Assembly: GCA_029298735.1 (NCBI GenBank)
Contig: JANSLP010000106.1
Span: 1 to 64,000 of the forward strand
Length of the DNA: 64,000 nt
Origin: Ophiostoma sp. CBS 140.51
Taxonomy: Eukaryota; Ascomycota; Sordariomycetes; Ophiostomatales; Ophiostomataceae
Reading direction: 5' to 3'
Below the pieces are notes generated by a model that did no database searches, had not been told where the DNA came from, and saw nothing but the letters and a program-made list of their open reading frames with translations. Positions 18,905 to 30,219 of the stretch are shown here, piece by piece (position 1 is the first letter of the stretch; each line of letters starts with the position of its first letter). The translations under genes and the position numbers were made by a program.

Positions 18905-21301
18905 ACGACGGGGTGGACAACAGTTATGAATACATTATGAGTTCGAAAGGATGGAGTCTACGACGTACAGTCTCTAAAATGAAATATATCAGCTTACATG
19001 CAACGGCGTCAGAACGCAACATGCCGTTTCGTCTTTTTTGTGGAGCGAGCCGTTCCTTTGTGAAAAGTGTCTCTGGAGGGAATGTCTCTTGTGAAAAAGA
19101 CGAGTACAAAAGTCTCGCTTGTTGCCTTGATTTTCAGTTGAGATGGGGAGACGTGGCCATGAGAAGAATGTGCCCTTTGTACGACGTGTTCTGCACGCTT
19201 TTTTGAGACATCTTGGTGGCCAGTAATCTAAAAGATGACATGCCGTCGCGACTTTATTGGCGTCGTGTACTGCCGTTCTGTGCAGCGTGTCGCGAGGGCT
19301 GGCTGCAAGAGAAATGCTGCAAGGCGGTCGCTACCAGACAAGAGGGAGACAAAGACAGAAAAGAGCAATACGTCGCAAATTATTATCGAGAGCGTGGTGA
19401 AGAAAGGGCTGAAAGGTTTGTATTGAGTTAATGAGTAAATGAATAAATTAAAGACACGCCAAGCGCGTGGAGGTAATGTACGGGTACGCGTGGGGTGCGC
19501 CGTTAATGATGCGATTTGCGTGGGAAGGCAGGTACAGGTACAGTGGTGTCTGAGTGCGCTGCGACGTCTGGGCGTACAAAACGGTTCGCAACACGAGCCA
19601 CACCAAATGCACAGCAGTGCTGGTCAATTTGGCCAAAACGAGGGACAAGTACGAAAAGGCCTGGAACCTGGTTCGGCAGACAGTCGTCGGCGGGCGCGTT
19701 CTGGGCCCTTTTGTGGTATATTCAGCCCTTTCCCCCTACCGAAAAACCGAACCGTTTCTTCTTTAGGCGTGGTGGTGTACCGTTTGTCGTTGGTACGCTC
19801 TTGGCAATCGTGAATTTCGAGATTTTTGGGGAATCAGAACCACCAAAACGCACGGGCTGAAGAAACACAGCGTCGGTTCACGTCCCACGTCCACGGAGCA
19901 TTTAATTGATTAACGGCCTAGACTTTTCTCTTCCTGTGGGCCGCCAATTAATTTCTGTCAACTGCTTGTCAAGAACTGACGTATTTTGCACGACACGACC
20001 GTCAGTCACAGCATGCAGGTTGCATGACATGAACGGCAATGCAAACAGAAGCGATCGACAATTTGAGATTACTGGGATTGCTGGGATTACATATACTGGG
20101 AAGGACGAGGCGAATGGACGGAGTCGAGTTGAGGCTGAGAGATGCAAGGTTCTGGCCAGGTCCGTTTGCCTGCAGTCGCCAATTGAGAGAGTTTCTTTCA
20201 GTTTTCGACTTTTCTGACCGTCGCACTTGCCCTGGACTGACCGTTTCAGAATGAACACCTCTGTCCAGGTCGGCGAGCGCGTGCCTTAGTCCATTTGTGC
20301 AGTGTCAGAGTGATGTATGTGCCCCTTTTCTCCTTTTCAGTGCTTCCACCGTATTCAGCTCCTCCCAATTCTAATGCAACCCGCCCTGCAGACAGCTCTC
20401 TTCTCTCTCTCTGGTCCATCCCAAACGGGCAACCACACAGCAATAAATAGAACGGCAGGGGGACGATAGTGCCATTGTTCCCATACCCAGTCGTTCCCGT
20501 AATCGTAATAGGGGCTCTCTTGGGCTCCGCTGGGGGATCCACTAGCGCGTGCAAGTGTTGCAAAGTGTTGCAGCTTGGTGCAGACAGGCGCAGCCGCCTT
20601 GTCCGATACTGGCTGCATTATTGGAGAGTATTGGAGGTATTGGGGCGTATTGGGGGCAATTGCTCTTTTTTTTGGAGCGCTTTGGAGCTGACTTGGAAGC
20701 ACTTTGGAGGGGCTATTTCGATTCCCCGGTAGCTGGACCGTTTCCACCGTCTCCTTTTTGCCCAGACTTGCGCCCAGCCCTTCGTCAGTCCGTCAGCCCT
20801 TTCAATCTTGAAATCCTACCCTTTCTTGCCTTTCCACCCCCTGGCTTTCTTTTTGGGTCTTTTTGGGCCGCTCCCGTTCCATCCCTTTTCTCGACTTTGC
20901 GCGTCGTTTTTTTCACATTCCTTTTTGGCGAGAGTGCACACTTGCCCATTTTCAGTATAATTTTCGAGACCCAATTTGAAAGGAGGGAAAGGACACGCGC
21001 GCGTCCATCTCGTCGACATTCCGTTCTGTCGATACCCTTGCCACCGACGACTTTTCTCTCTTTCGACATCGACATCGACATCGACATCGAACTCGAACTC
21101 GACTCTCTTTAACATTATCTCTAACTCACGATTGTCGCCCGTCCTCCGTCACATCCACCCTCCATCCACCCTCCACCCACGGCCCCTATCTCTTGGCATC
21201 TCCGTGTGCAACGCGAGGCGCCGTCCAGACGAGCGCCGTCGACGACACTGTACTTGCCTACTCCCCGACTTTTTTTGACCTCCCCCCCTCCTCTCGCCAA
21301 C
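18905..21301. other. 2.4-kb intergenic region; long leader/promoter of the DUF5672 gene
   Basis: No coding sequence recognised. The last 350 bp before 21302 are pyrimidine-rich and contain the hexamer repeat at 21064-21104, typical of a fungal 5' leader. The part at 19440-19860 has open frames in several phases but no conserved product. Confidence 0.5.
21064..21104. repeat. Hexamer repeat (CGACAT)n/(CGAACT)n in a probable 5' leader
   Basis: About four CGACAT units followed by two CGAACT units, 200 bp upstream of the DUF5672 start. A very similar CGAACT run occurs near 40345, upstream of the gene at 40521. Confidence 0.8.
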
Positions 21302-22290
21302 ATGTCTATGCTTATGGACTATGGCATCTCGCGGCGGTTTGTCGGCATCGCCCTCGCCCTGCTGGCCATCATCTACATTGTCCGCCTGACGCCGCGGGAA
21401 ATGGTGCCAAGTGTGAGTGTCATCGTCCCCCTCTCCCCTCGTATTCGTCTCTAACCTGCTGTTGGTAGACCTCCTTCTTCGACTCCAAGCCCAAGGCGGT
21501 TGCCGAGGCCGCCCCGGCTGCGGGCGCGTTCGAGATCAAAGACAAGGTCGCCCTCATCTCCGACACCCAGTACTCGGCCCGCCTCGTGCCCCTCATCCTG
21601 CACTTCCAGGCCGTCCTCGGGCCGGAGTGGCCCATTGTTTTTTATACGTCCAATGAGACGAATGCCATCCTGACTGGCAACAACGGCACCCGCCAGGCGG
21701 CCATCTGGGAACAGGCCGTGAGCCGCGGCGCGATTGATGTTCGCATCATCCCCGACGAGTTCAACATGACCACCCGCCACGGCGTCAATGTGTATCTGTC
21801 GCGGCCCTGGCTGTGGGAGCAGCTCGCACCCGCCAAGCATGTCCTGGTGTTCCAGACGGACGCCATGTTGTGCGCCAATGCCTATGAGAGCATGGACGAC
21901 TTTTTGGAGTGGGACTTTATCGCTGCCCCGCTGCACACCAAGGAGAAACTGTTCAATGGCGGTCTGTCGCTGCGCAACCGCACCATGATGATGGAGATCC
22001 TGGCCAACCCCGCCAACAACTGGGAAGACGAGACGGCGGCGGGCACGTGGACCATGGGCGGCGAGGACATTTGGTTTTCGCGCAAGATGGACCGCATGGG
22101 CGCGCACCTGCCCGATTTTAAGAAAGCCGTGACTTTTGCGTGCCAGCACGACTGGCATGTGAGCCACTCCAAGACGCCGCTGGGCTACCACAAGGTGCAC
22201 AAGAATGCGGGCAAGCGGTTGGGGGAGATTGCCGAGTGGTGTCCGGAGATTGCGCTGGCGGCGCCGGGCAAGCTGAAGCAGCAGGAGTAG
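21302..22290 (+). CDS. DUF5672 family type II membrane protein, glycosyltransferase-like
   Basis: Two exons: 21302-21412 and 21469-22290. The 56-bp intron (GTGAGT...CTAAC...TAG) is phase 0. Product 310 residues. A short cytosolic N-terminus is followed by one membrane segment at residues 13-28 (FVGIALALLAIIYIV). The lumenal part matches DUF5672 (PF18922): VALISDTQYSARLVPLILHF, LVFQTDAMLCANAYESMDDF, FIAAPLHTKEKLFNGGLSLR, TMGGEDIWFSRKM and CQHDWHVSHS. The D-A pair in FQTDAM and the GGEDIWF helix are where DXD-type glycosyltransferases place metal and acceptor residues. I infer a Golgi or ER glycosyltransferase-like protein; donor and acceptor are unknown. The splice joins SFFDSKPKAV directly after EMVPS. 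It is convergent with the thioesterase gene. Confidence 0.85.
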
Positions 22291-22801
22291 ACCAGCAGCC
22301 GAAAGGAGTAGATGAGCAACCGATGGTTGCGACTCTATGATTGCCTGCTGCTGTGTCTGCTGTTGTCTGCTGCTGTCGCTTTCCCGTTTCCATTCTTTTT
22401 CTGTCTTGTTCGGCGTACAATATAAACAAGCCGGCCGTGGGACGGCCCTGGCTGGTTGACTGGGATTTTTGTTTTGATATATGTCTGTTATTCTGTTTCC
22501 ATTTGTTTCCATTTCCTTTTTCATCTGTCTCATTATATCGTTACATGCCGGGTCTGTGTCCGAGTCCATGGCGCAGTTGCATTTTGCATTTTGCATTCTT
22601 TATGTCTGGGTATATGCTACTACATCCTAAACTATGCTATATTTGACTAGAATTACATTGCTGGTTTTCCGTCTATGTACTGTTTGTATCCGGTGATCTA
22701 TCGTCCCGTCTACCGTGTATTATCCATCTACCAGGTCGACCCGGTCTATCCGTATTATGATGTATATGTCCTGCCAGACAAGTGCTGCGCACTTGCCTGC
22801 T
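22291..22801. other. Intergenic between convergent genes
   Basis: 3' flanks of the DUF5672 and thioesterase genes, T-rich on the + strand. Presumably contains both polyadenylation regions. No gene seen. Confidence 0.5.
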
Positions 22802-24025
22802 CTACAACTTAAAATCAAACAGCATCTTCTCCTGTGCGGTGCACAGCCCGTCCTGGTACTCTGTCGCCACATGCACGCCCTCGGGGCTCCAAATCTTGTT
22901 CAGGATGATAGACCGCCCGGCACCCGCCCGCGGGAAACACACTTCCTGGATCCACCAGCCGGATCGCAAATCATTGTCCGTCTGCGAGGTTGGCAGGTAC
23001 GTCATGGCCGTGTCGGCCACATTGGTGTGCACCACAAAGGTATTGCTCAGCGAGGCCACCTTGTCGTTGAGTGGAAACTCCAAGTGGTTGGCCGTCATCA
23101 GCAGACCGTTGCGGTCGGCCGCGTAGGCGTGCACCAGTACGTGGTTGTTGCACTCGGGTGTTGTCCCGGCGGGCAGTGGCGCGAGCAGTCGATATAAAAT
23201 GAGCTCCCGCCGCTCGTGCAGCGGCTTCTCGTCGTTCCAGTCGGCCATGTCCACCTTTTTCATGTCCACCATCGGGAACGTGCCGACAATGTCGCGGCGC
23301 TCGAGGACATTGAGGAGCACGTCAATGTCGACGGGTGGCGACGGATCCCATTTCGACGGTGCTCTTTGACTGAGGACGGAAGCAAAGCGTTGTTGCACCG
23401 GCTCCTCTTGGCAGTCGGCACCAAAACTGTGCGGGCGTGGCAGCACAAACGAGACAATCGCCGTGAAACACACAAAGCCCAGCGGCGAGTCACCGGCAGC
23501 CTCCCCCCGGAAATCCGTGTCGTCGGGCACCATGTAGTCCCCTGGGGTGGCGGCCCGGCTCGGCGCCAGCGGTTGCCGCGCCTCGACACGGGCCGTCAGG
23601 AAAGACCTTCCCCGCGTCAGCACGGCCACTTCATAGACAAAGGGCCGGTCGGGTTTGCCGATGGCCGTAAAGTAGCCGTGGATCGTGTGCAGGCCCAACC
23701 CGCTGACATCGGTCCGACTGTCCGGGCTGGCTGCTGCTTCCTGCTCCAGAGTCTGGCACACGGCCAGCACCGACTGTGCATAGACGTGGCCACCAAACGC
23801 GGCCTGGTGCACAGGGAACCCGGGCCGGTTGCGGCGGAGGTCGTCCATTTCCTTGCGCAGGTCGGAGCCGGGCAGCCAGGCGGCGCGGCGGCTCATGTAG
23901 CGGGCGACGTTGCTGGAGCCGTCGGAATTGGTGAGGGGGCCTGTGTTGGAAGAGGAGGAGGAGGATCCCAGGGCTGGCAGCGGAATGAGCTCCATGGACT
24001 CTTGGAATGTTTTGCGGCGGGCCAT
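22802..24025 (-). CDS. Acyl-CoA thioesterase II-like, double hot-dog
   Basis: Single exon, 407 residues, starting at the ATG of MARRKTFQESMELIPL (24025). The frame extends upstream without supporting signals. N-terminal hot-dog: HQAAFGGHVYAQSVLAVCQT then LHTIHGYFTAIGKPDRPFVY and VAVLTRGRSFLTARVEARQ. The C-terminal hot-dog carries LVHAYAADRNGLLM, VADTAMTYLPT and WWIQEVCFPRAGAGRSI, ending in EGVHVATEYQDGLC. This is the TesB/ACOT8 layout, which hydrolyses acyl-CoA to fatty acid and CoA, typically in peroxisomes. The C-terminus is DFKL, so the last tripeptide FKL only loosely resembles the peroxisomal signal SKL. The length exceeds bacterial TesB (about 290) because of Ser-rich N-terminal and mid-protein insertions. 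Substrate chain length unknown. Confidence 0.85.
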   Translation of the reverse strand: MARRKTFQESMELIPLPALGSSSSSSNTGPLTNSDGSSNVARYMSRRAAWLPGSDLRKEMDDLRRNRPGFPVHQAAFGGHVYAQSVLAVCQTLEQEAAASPDSRTDVSGLGLHTIHGYFTAIGKPDRPFVYEVAVLTRGRSFLTARVEARQPLAPSRAATPGDYMVPDDTDFRGEAAGDSPLGFVCFTAIVSFVLPRPHSFGADCQEEPVQQRFASVLSQRAPSKWDPSPPVDIDVLLNVLERRDIVGTFPMVDMKKVDMADWNDEKPLHERRELILYRLLAPLPAGTTPECNNHVLVHAYAADRNGLLMTANHLEFPLNDKVASLSNTFVVHTNVADTAMTYLPTSQTDNDLRSGWWIQEVCFPRAGAGRSIILNKIWSPEGVHVATEYQDGLCTAQEKMLFDFKL

Positions 24026-27000
24026 TGTGACGTGTGGTTGTTCTGTAGAATGTTCAAAGGAAAGTGATGGTATTAAGAGCTCCAATCCATACGAAGCTGG
24101 CGACGTCAGATGTAAGCTATGTCGATAGTGATGCTGTAGGAGCCGCTGGAGCTGTCGGCACAAAATGATCAATGCGATTCGAGAAGAGGAGGAGATGTCG
24201 TAAATGCAAGGTGCGTATACGTCTGCGTTTGTTTCAACGGTTCAGGATGTCGACTGTGTTTGTCCCAACGGTTTCAACAAGGTTTACAGCTAGAAGAAGA
24301 TGGAGATGGAGCTTCCTCGCGACATTCGCGACATTCGACAGTCGCGCGGGCCCTTGTGAAGCGGCAGTTGAAGTCACTCTCAGGTGCAAGGTGGAAAGGC
24401 TGCTGAGCCGAGGCATCTTGCACGTGACGATGTGCCGTTGCCGTCTGAAGTTGCTGGCGCGACTAACTATCTGGGGCCCCTCGTTCTCGTTCTCGTGGAG
24501 ATGGGGTAAAATGTCGTGGGGAAAACGCAAAATGTTGAGCATCTCCGGTTCAACCGATTTGTCTTTTGCATTCAACAAAAAAGTGAAGCTCGAGATGTCG
24601 CAGACCAGACATGCAATGGACGATGCACAAGGTCGTAGACAGAAAGACGAGACTTGCAGCACTCACTCCAAATAGAGTGCTGATAGTTAGGTGCCCTACC
24701 GCTGTAGCGTCTGACAAAATAGAGTACAGCGGGGAAGATGCTCTCATGTTCTAGCCGCCTGTGGTGACCTGTTGGACCCTGCTTTTGCAGTGGGTGCTAG
24801 GCCACTTTAGGACCAACTGCCACCACCACATTGATTTAGTGGAGTTGGGTAGAGAAGCAACTTTCTCGTACATGTACTCTACCAAAGACAACCCAAAGAC
24901 GCACAAGACAAGACAAAAGTCCCAAGAAATCTAGACTTCCAACAGGACAGAGTTTCGATGTTATGAGGAGATTGGAAGAAACGTGAGCAACGGCGAGATG
25001 TCAAAGCTGAAAGTACAGAGTGCCGTCCAAGAGAAATATTGACATGGCAAAGTGCAACGCAAATAACGTTGTAAAAAGGATGCCAATATTGAAACGGGAG
25101 GCAAAATAAGGTGCAGGGGAATGGAGAGCCACGAAAGAAGCAAAGAATGACAGGTCACAACACGGCTCAAAAAACCAGGTAAGACATATTGAACCCAGAG
25201 AAGAGGACAGAACAGACGAGACCCGACGAAGAATACCGACAGTCTTTCTAGAGGTGTATGTCTCTGTCCAGCCACCGACCCGACCCACGGCAGTGGAATA
25301 CGGGGTAAAAGGTTATTAATTCTCTTGTGCGGAGGTGTACTCAGTACAGACAGGCACTTTCCTGCACATCGATTTGCTCATCGTGCACGAGTCATGGAAC
25401 CTGCACGCCGTGCTTCTCGTCGCAGTTGACGTGCTCTCTCGACACGGTACATGTAGAACGACGAAAAGGCGGAGGTCGGGCCTGAAGTCGGCGACAAGGT
25501 GAAGAAAGCACTTTACGCGTATTCAGCTCAGAGCATCTTACAGAGCACGGCGCGTGGTCGGCGACAACCGCACGCAGAGACCATGCCGGTCGGAGCGCGC
25601 CGCCATCTCACTGCCCAAAATACATGGACGCTACAAGTGATCAGCAGCAGGGTCTCGTCGTTTCGCTCGTTTGTCTCCTCATCTTACATCCTTGGTCATG
25701 CTCATGCTCACCGAGAGAGCCTCCTTCCTTTCTTGTCCTTCCTCAGTATGTCGTACTTTTGACTCTCTTGCCACCTGTTTCCCTCCGGATATAAAGAGTT
25801 CCTTGAACGGGGAACGGCTGTTTGCTGTTCACAGCTCACCCTGTCATGCACATTCTGCGCCTTGCTCGCTCCAGCTGTGCAAATACTTTCACTTCTCGAA
25901 CCTCGAAAAGGGAATCGAATCGTCCCATGCTGCCCAACGGTGCCACCAGGCTGTTCCCAATCAAGTGCCAAGAAGACATGCTGGGTCGTCTAAATTGCAC
26001 ATTCTGTACTTAATGCTTCGTGTTGTGTACTTGTATTTCCATCGTCTCTTCCCTCTTCTGTTCCTTTTGTCAATTCCTGTTACGTTTCGCTTCTGCTTCC
26101 CCTCTTTCTGGTCAGTGCTTTTTGGTGTGTTCTTTCGCCTGTTTTCCTTTGTTCCCTGTCCCTGGCGGGCCTTTTCTGTAAGCAGGCGCCTGGCGAAAGG
26201 GAGCGCCCGCAGGCTAGCGACGGGCCTTTGCGCGCATAGCGCTGTGGACGGAGGTTTCTTCGTGTAAGGCGATGGGGCGAGACAGACAGGACGACGACAG
26301 ACGACGACAGCAGACGACGACGATTGCAAACGGGATGGCAATCGGTGAATGTCAACAAGAGTTGACACCCCTTTTGAATGAAATATGCCCTCGTCTCGGT
26401 GCACACTTTTATTCCATTTTGAGCCATTTTGAGCCAAGACAAGAGCAGCAGAAAGACACAAGCTCGACAAGGCACGACCCGGAAGGATTCAATGTGTCGT
26501 CTCGATTTGTCGACCTTGTTCTTTATTCGCACACACCAAGCCTCACAGAAACTACCCCGGCCGCCTCCTCTTTTTTGGGTGGTCACGCGCGCTGAAAAAT
26601 ATGGAGGTCGGCAGCCAATAAGGAATCAAGTATGCGTTCCTTGCGTACCCTTTATTATTTTCAAGCATTTTCAGTCGTCAGTCGTCTCTCAGTCGTCCCC
26701 CTGCCACATTTGTCAGATCTCTTTTTCACATCCAAGTCACTGGGATGGAAACGCCAAAGAAGTAAACGAGGAGACGAAGAAAAAAGGAGAGAAAAAGAAA
26801 GGAACGAGTGTGAAACACAACAAAGAGCGAAAGCGGGCTGGACAGGCCGATGGTCCCTTGTAGAAATGCACACACATGTTGCGACGGAAGATGTTGCTCT
26901 GCACCCTCTCCATTTGACCAGTGTTGCCTCTGCTTTCTTTTTGCTGTTCCTTCTTGCTCTCGTCTCTCGCCTCTCGCTTGTTTTTAGCAAATAAGAACGA

Positions 27001-30000
27001 AGAGAAAGACAGGAGAAAAGGGTGAGTTTCTTTCCCGCCCTTTTTACCTCCTCCTTCCCTCTCTGGACGCGCCGTGCCCGGCAGCGTGCCCCTGTCTTTT
27101 TTCCTGTCCTCCAAGAAATGGCTCGTCCAGGGGAAAAATGATGGAGGGTGGCATCTCATCACCTGTCACGTACCCATACTTCGTAGCCTGGCGAGACGAG
27201 CGCCCAGGCCCAGCGTTCAAGCCAACATCTCGACATCTTTGTGTTCGTCTAGTTGTTCGCCTTATCGCCTCGTTTTCTCGTTTCCTCCTTCTCCTGCATC
27301 ACGGGTCACGCCAGATCGCGAGGCTAGTGTCCAAGGTTTGTTCTGTGTGCCCAACCTGCATCTCGGAATATCGTCCGGGTTCGATGGAGAGAGTTTGCTT
27401 TCCAACAAATGCAAAGATCGTCGGGCAGTACACAGTGGTTTCCCTCTCGCGACATGTATCCCTGCTCGTCGTTTTTGCAAGTCTTGGCTTTCACTGTTTC
27501 TGGGACCTTGAACGTGCTGAACCAATTTTACTTTTCACACAGTCTCCAGAACATGACCTGTCAGTCCCAGCAAAGGAAATACCGCCCATGCCGCCCTGGT
27601 TCCAGTCCCAAAAAACAAACAACCAATTTCACTCTGAGATCGGCGACACCGGCACCGACCACCAGTTGCAGGTTAGCCTCTCTCGTCTCTTTCGACCACC
27701 AACGACCACCAACGACCATAAACAATGAAATGATTCATTATTGTACGTCGTAGGAGAAAATAAAAGAATACCAGACGTTGTTAAAACCCTCAATTGAAAA
27801 AGGGGAGGCAAAAGAAGAGACGGTCGAGCCGACCCAAAAGACGTGGCAAAGAAAGACAGCGGGCAGTATGAATTGTTGTCCAACAAAGAACAAAGAGTGT
27901 AATATTGGCTGACAGGGGATTGGAAGTGTGAGGTTGCGTTGAAAAGTTGCACGTCCGACAAGCTGCAGTTGCTTTGAGTTGCGGTCGAGTCTGTGGAGGT
28001 CTGGGGTTTCTCCGCCCCAGCTTCATGCATCTGAGAAAAGAACCAAAAAGAAGGTACACATATGAAGGAAAAGCAATAAAAATACAATAAAAATACGGGG
28101 TGAAGGGTAAAGAGGGGTGGTACTCACAGCCCTGCCTGCATGCAAAATACATGCAGAATTGCTTCTTTCCGCTGCGCTGGATGTACCCTTTCTGACTTGC
28201 CTTTTCTTGCTTCTCCTCTCCCCGCGGCCGGCAAATTCAATTCAATTCAACTTGAGTGTGACCAAAATTCAAAAAAGAGGAGAGTCGACATGACCCGTCC
28301 CAAGACAGACCAGTCCCAGACAAACGAGACCCAGACTTTGACCCAACCCGACTTTTGATCTACATGTAATCACTTTGCCTGCCGCCCAATGCAAATGCCA
28401 TTACGCGATGGAATTGATGAATGAAAGAAGAAGCAATTCTCCAGGTACGGAGCAAACAGTCAACACCGCACGCCTTGGAGACCCTTATCGACGCCAGAAC
28501 GCCACGGCTGACTTGACTTCTCGCCCTTTTCCTTTGTGCACATCTTTACTTTTGTTGGCTTCTCCTTCCTTCTCTTTCCCCAGACCCAGGTTGCATCGTG
28601 TCTCCCAGACGTTCCCCAGGCATTGTTCTGGGCCTGCAGCCTCGTCCTCGGTTGAGCAGACTATGTACACAAACGACGTACTTTGGCTCGTTTGGCTGCC
28701 CACCCTCTTGTCATCCATACCCTGGTCAATATCGGCTCGTTTCCTCTTTCCTCTTTTTTGTTTCCTCGTTTGTCCTTGTCTTTTCTCGCCTGTTTCCCGG
28801 TGTGGCACACCCTCTTCTCTGATGGACAAGTCTATCCACTAGTCTCTCCACAAGACACAGACAGGACACAAGACACACTCTCTCCTCCGGCACCGTGTCG
28901 GTCAAGCTTTGTGTTAAAGTGCAAAGTCTCGTAGTGGTCCAACGAAGTTCTTGCACGTCGTACTTCCATCTCCCGACTTCCACGTTAAGGTCCGTCACCG
29001 ATCTTTGAACAGTTTAGCCTCTGCTGTGTTACCCACTGAACTCCGCCTCTCGTCTTAGGGGTTGTGTTTGTGTGTGCTGTGTGCACCCTGGCACGGCACC
29101 CTTGCACCCTGGAGTTGGAGCTGCGCACGACGCACGGGAATACTGTACACAGAACACCCCCTCTCTCCTCTTTCTCTCTCCTATTTCGCCTTCCTTTTCT
29201 GCACCTCTTCTGCACCTTTTACTCTCTCTCTGCGCCCTCCTCTTTTTTAACTTACCCGGCTGTTTGGATTTTGTGGAGAAGCCCGCAGAAAACACAAGAC
29301 ACCAAGACACAGAATAATAACCAAGAGAAAGAAAGTAAAATAAGACACGGCCAGCCCCAGCTTCTCCTCTCTCAGCCTGTCGAGTCGGACACCTCCTCTT
29401 TTCAATCCTCATTCCCGTTATTCTCATCCTTCCGTGTTCTTTTTGGTGGTCCGTGTCGTGTCACTCTGTGTCGCATTTTTTTTTTGCCTTTGCTTTCTTT
29501 TGCGACACTTTCTATTTGACGACGAGGGACCCTCTTCATCACGCACACAAGCGGACACAACCGCCACCAGGACAAGTCCCACAACGCACCCCAGAAAATC
29601 CAGGCCCAGCAGACCAAGACCCAGGATGCACGTTTGACCCGACTTCCGCCTCACACCACCCCCTCTCGTCGTTCTCTGCCACAATACTTGAACCTTTTGT
29701 CTCCCACCCACCACTCTTTCTGAAGAGCACACGACTCGTGCTCTTCTTGTTTCTGTCCTTGTTTCGTCTTTATTTCTGTTTCTTTACCATCTGATTGTTT
29801 CGGTGGAGCCCAAAGCGGATCTTGCATATTACGCCGTACTTTCCTTTTCTTCCATTTCTTCTCTTACTCGTCCTTCCCTTTTTCTCACTTTCTCACACCT
29901 CCCACTCTCCTCTCCTCATACCGGACTTCATATAACACAGACTTCCTCACACTCTCTTCGCCTCACTCTCATCGCCCTCATCATCGCTCTCATAAATCGG

Positions 30001-30219
30001 CGACCTTCAACGACAACGACGACACATCGACGACTCTCCCGGAACTCATCTCATCGCCTCACTCGCCATCTCATCTATCGACGTCTCATCTTAGATTCAC
30101 ACACCTCTCTCACCATCACCGCTCATCTCTCATCACACATCGCCCGCCTGCCGCCATGACATGACCCGTTCTCGTCTCGTTTTCCGGCGTTAGTATTAGG
30201 CTCGAGAACACAAGCCGAC
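24026..30219. other. 6.2-kb gene-free region ending in a pyrimidine-rich leader
   Basis: No ORF here has a recognisable product or consistent codon bias. From about 28500 to 30200 the + strand is strongly C/T-rich (repeated TTTCTC, CTCTTT, CACTCTC blocks), leading to the ATG at 30220. That composition suits a long 5' leader and promoter of the downstream gene, as seen for fungal regulatory genes. A noncoding transcript or an undetected multi-exon gene cannot be excluded. Confidence 0.45.

Noticed and set aside
21451..22596. 381-codon antisense ORF
   Set aside because: Shadow of the GC-rich DUF5672 gene, which has clear domain motifs and an intron on the other strand.
24172..24675. 167-codon ORF between the thioesterase gene and the 6-kb gap
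   Set aside because: Arg/Lys/Ser-rich random composition, no motif, overlaps an equally open antisense frame.
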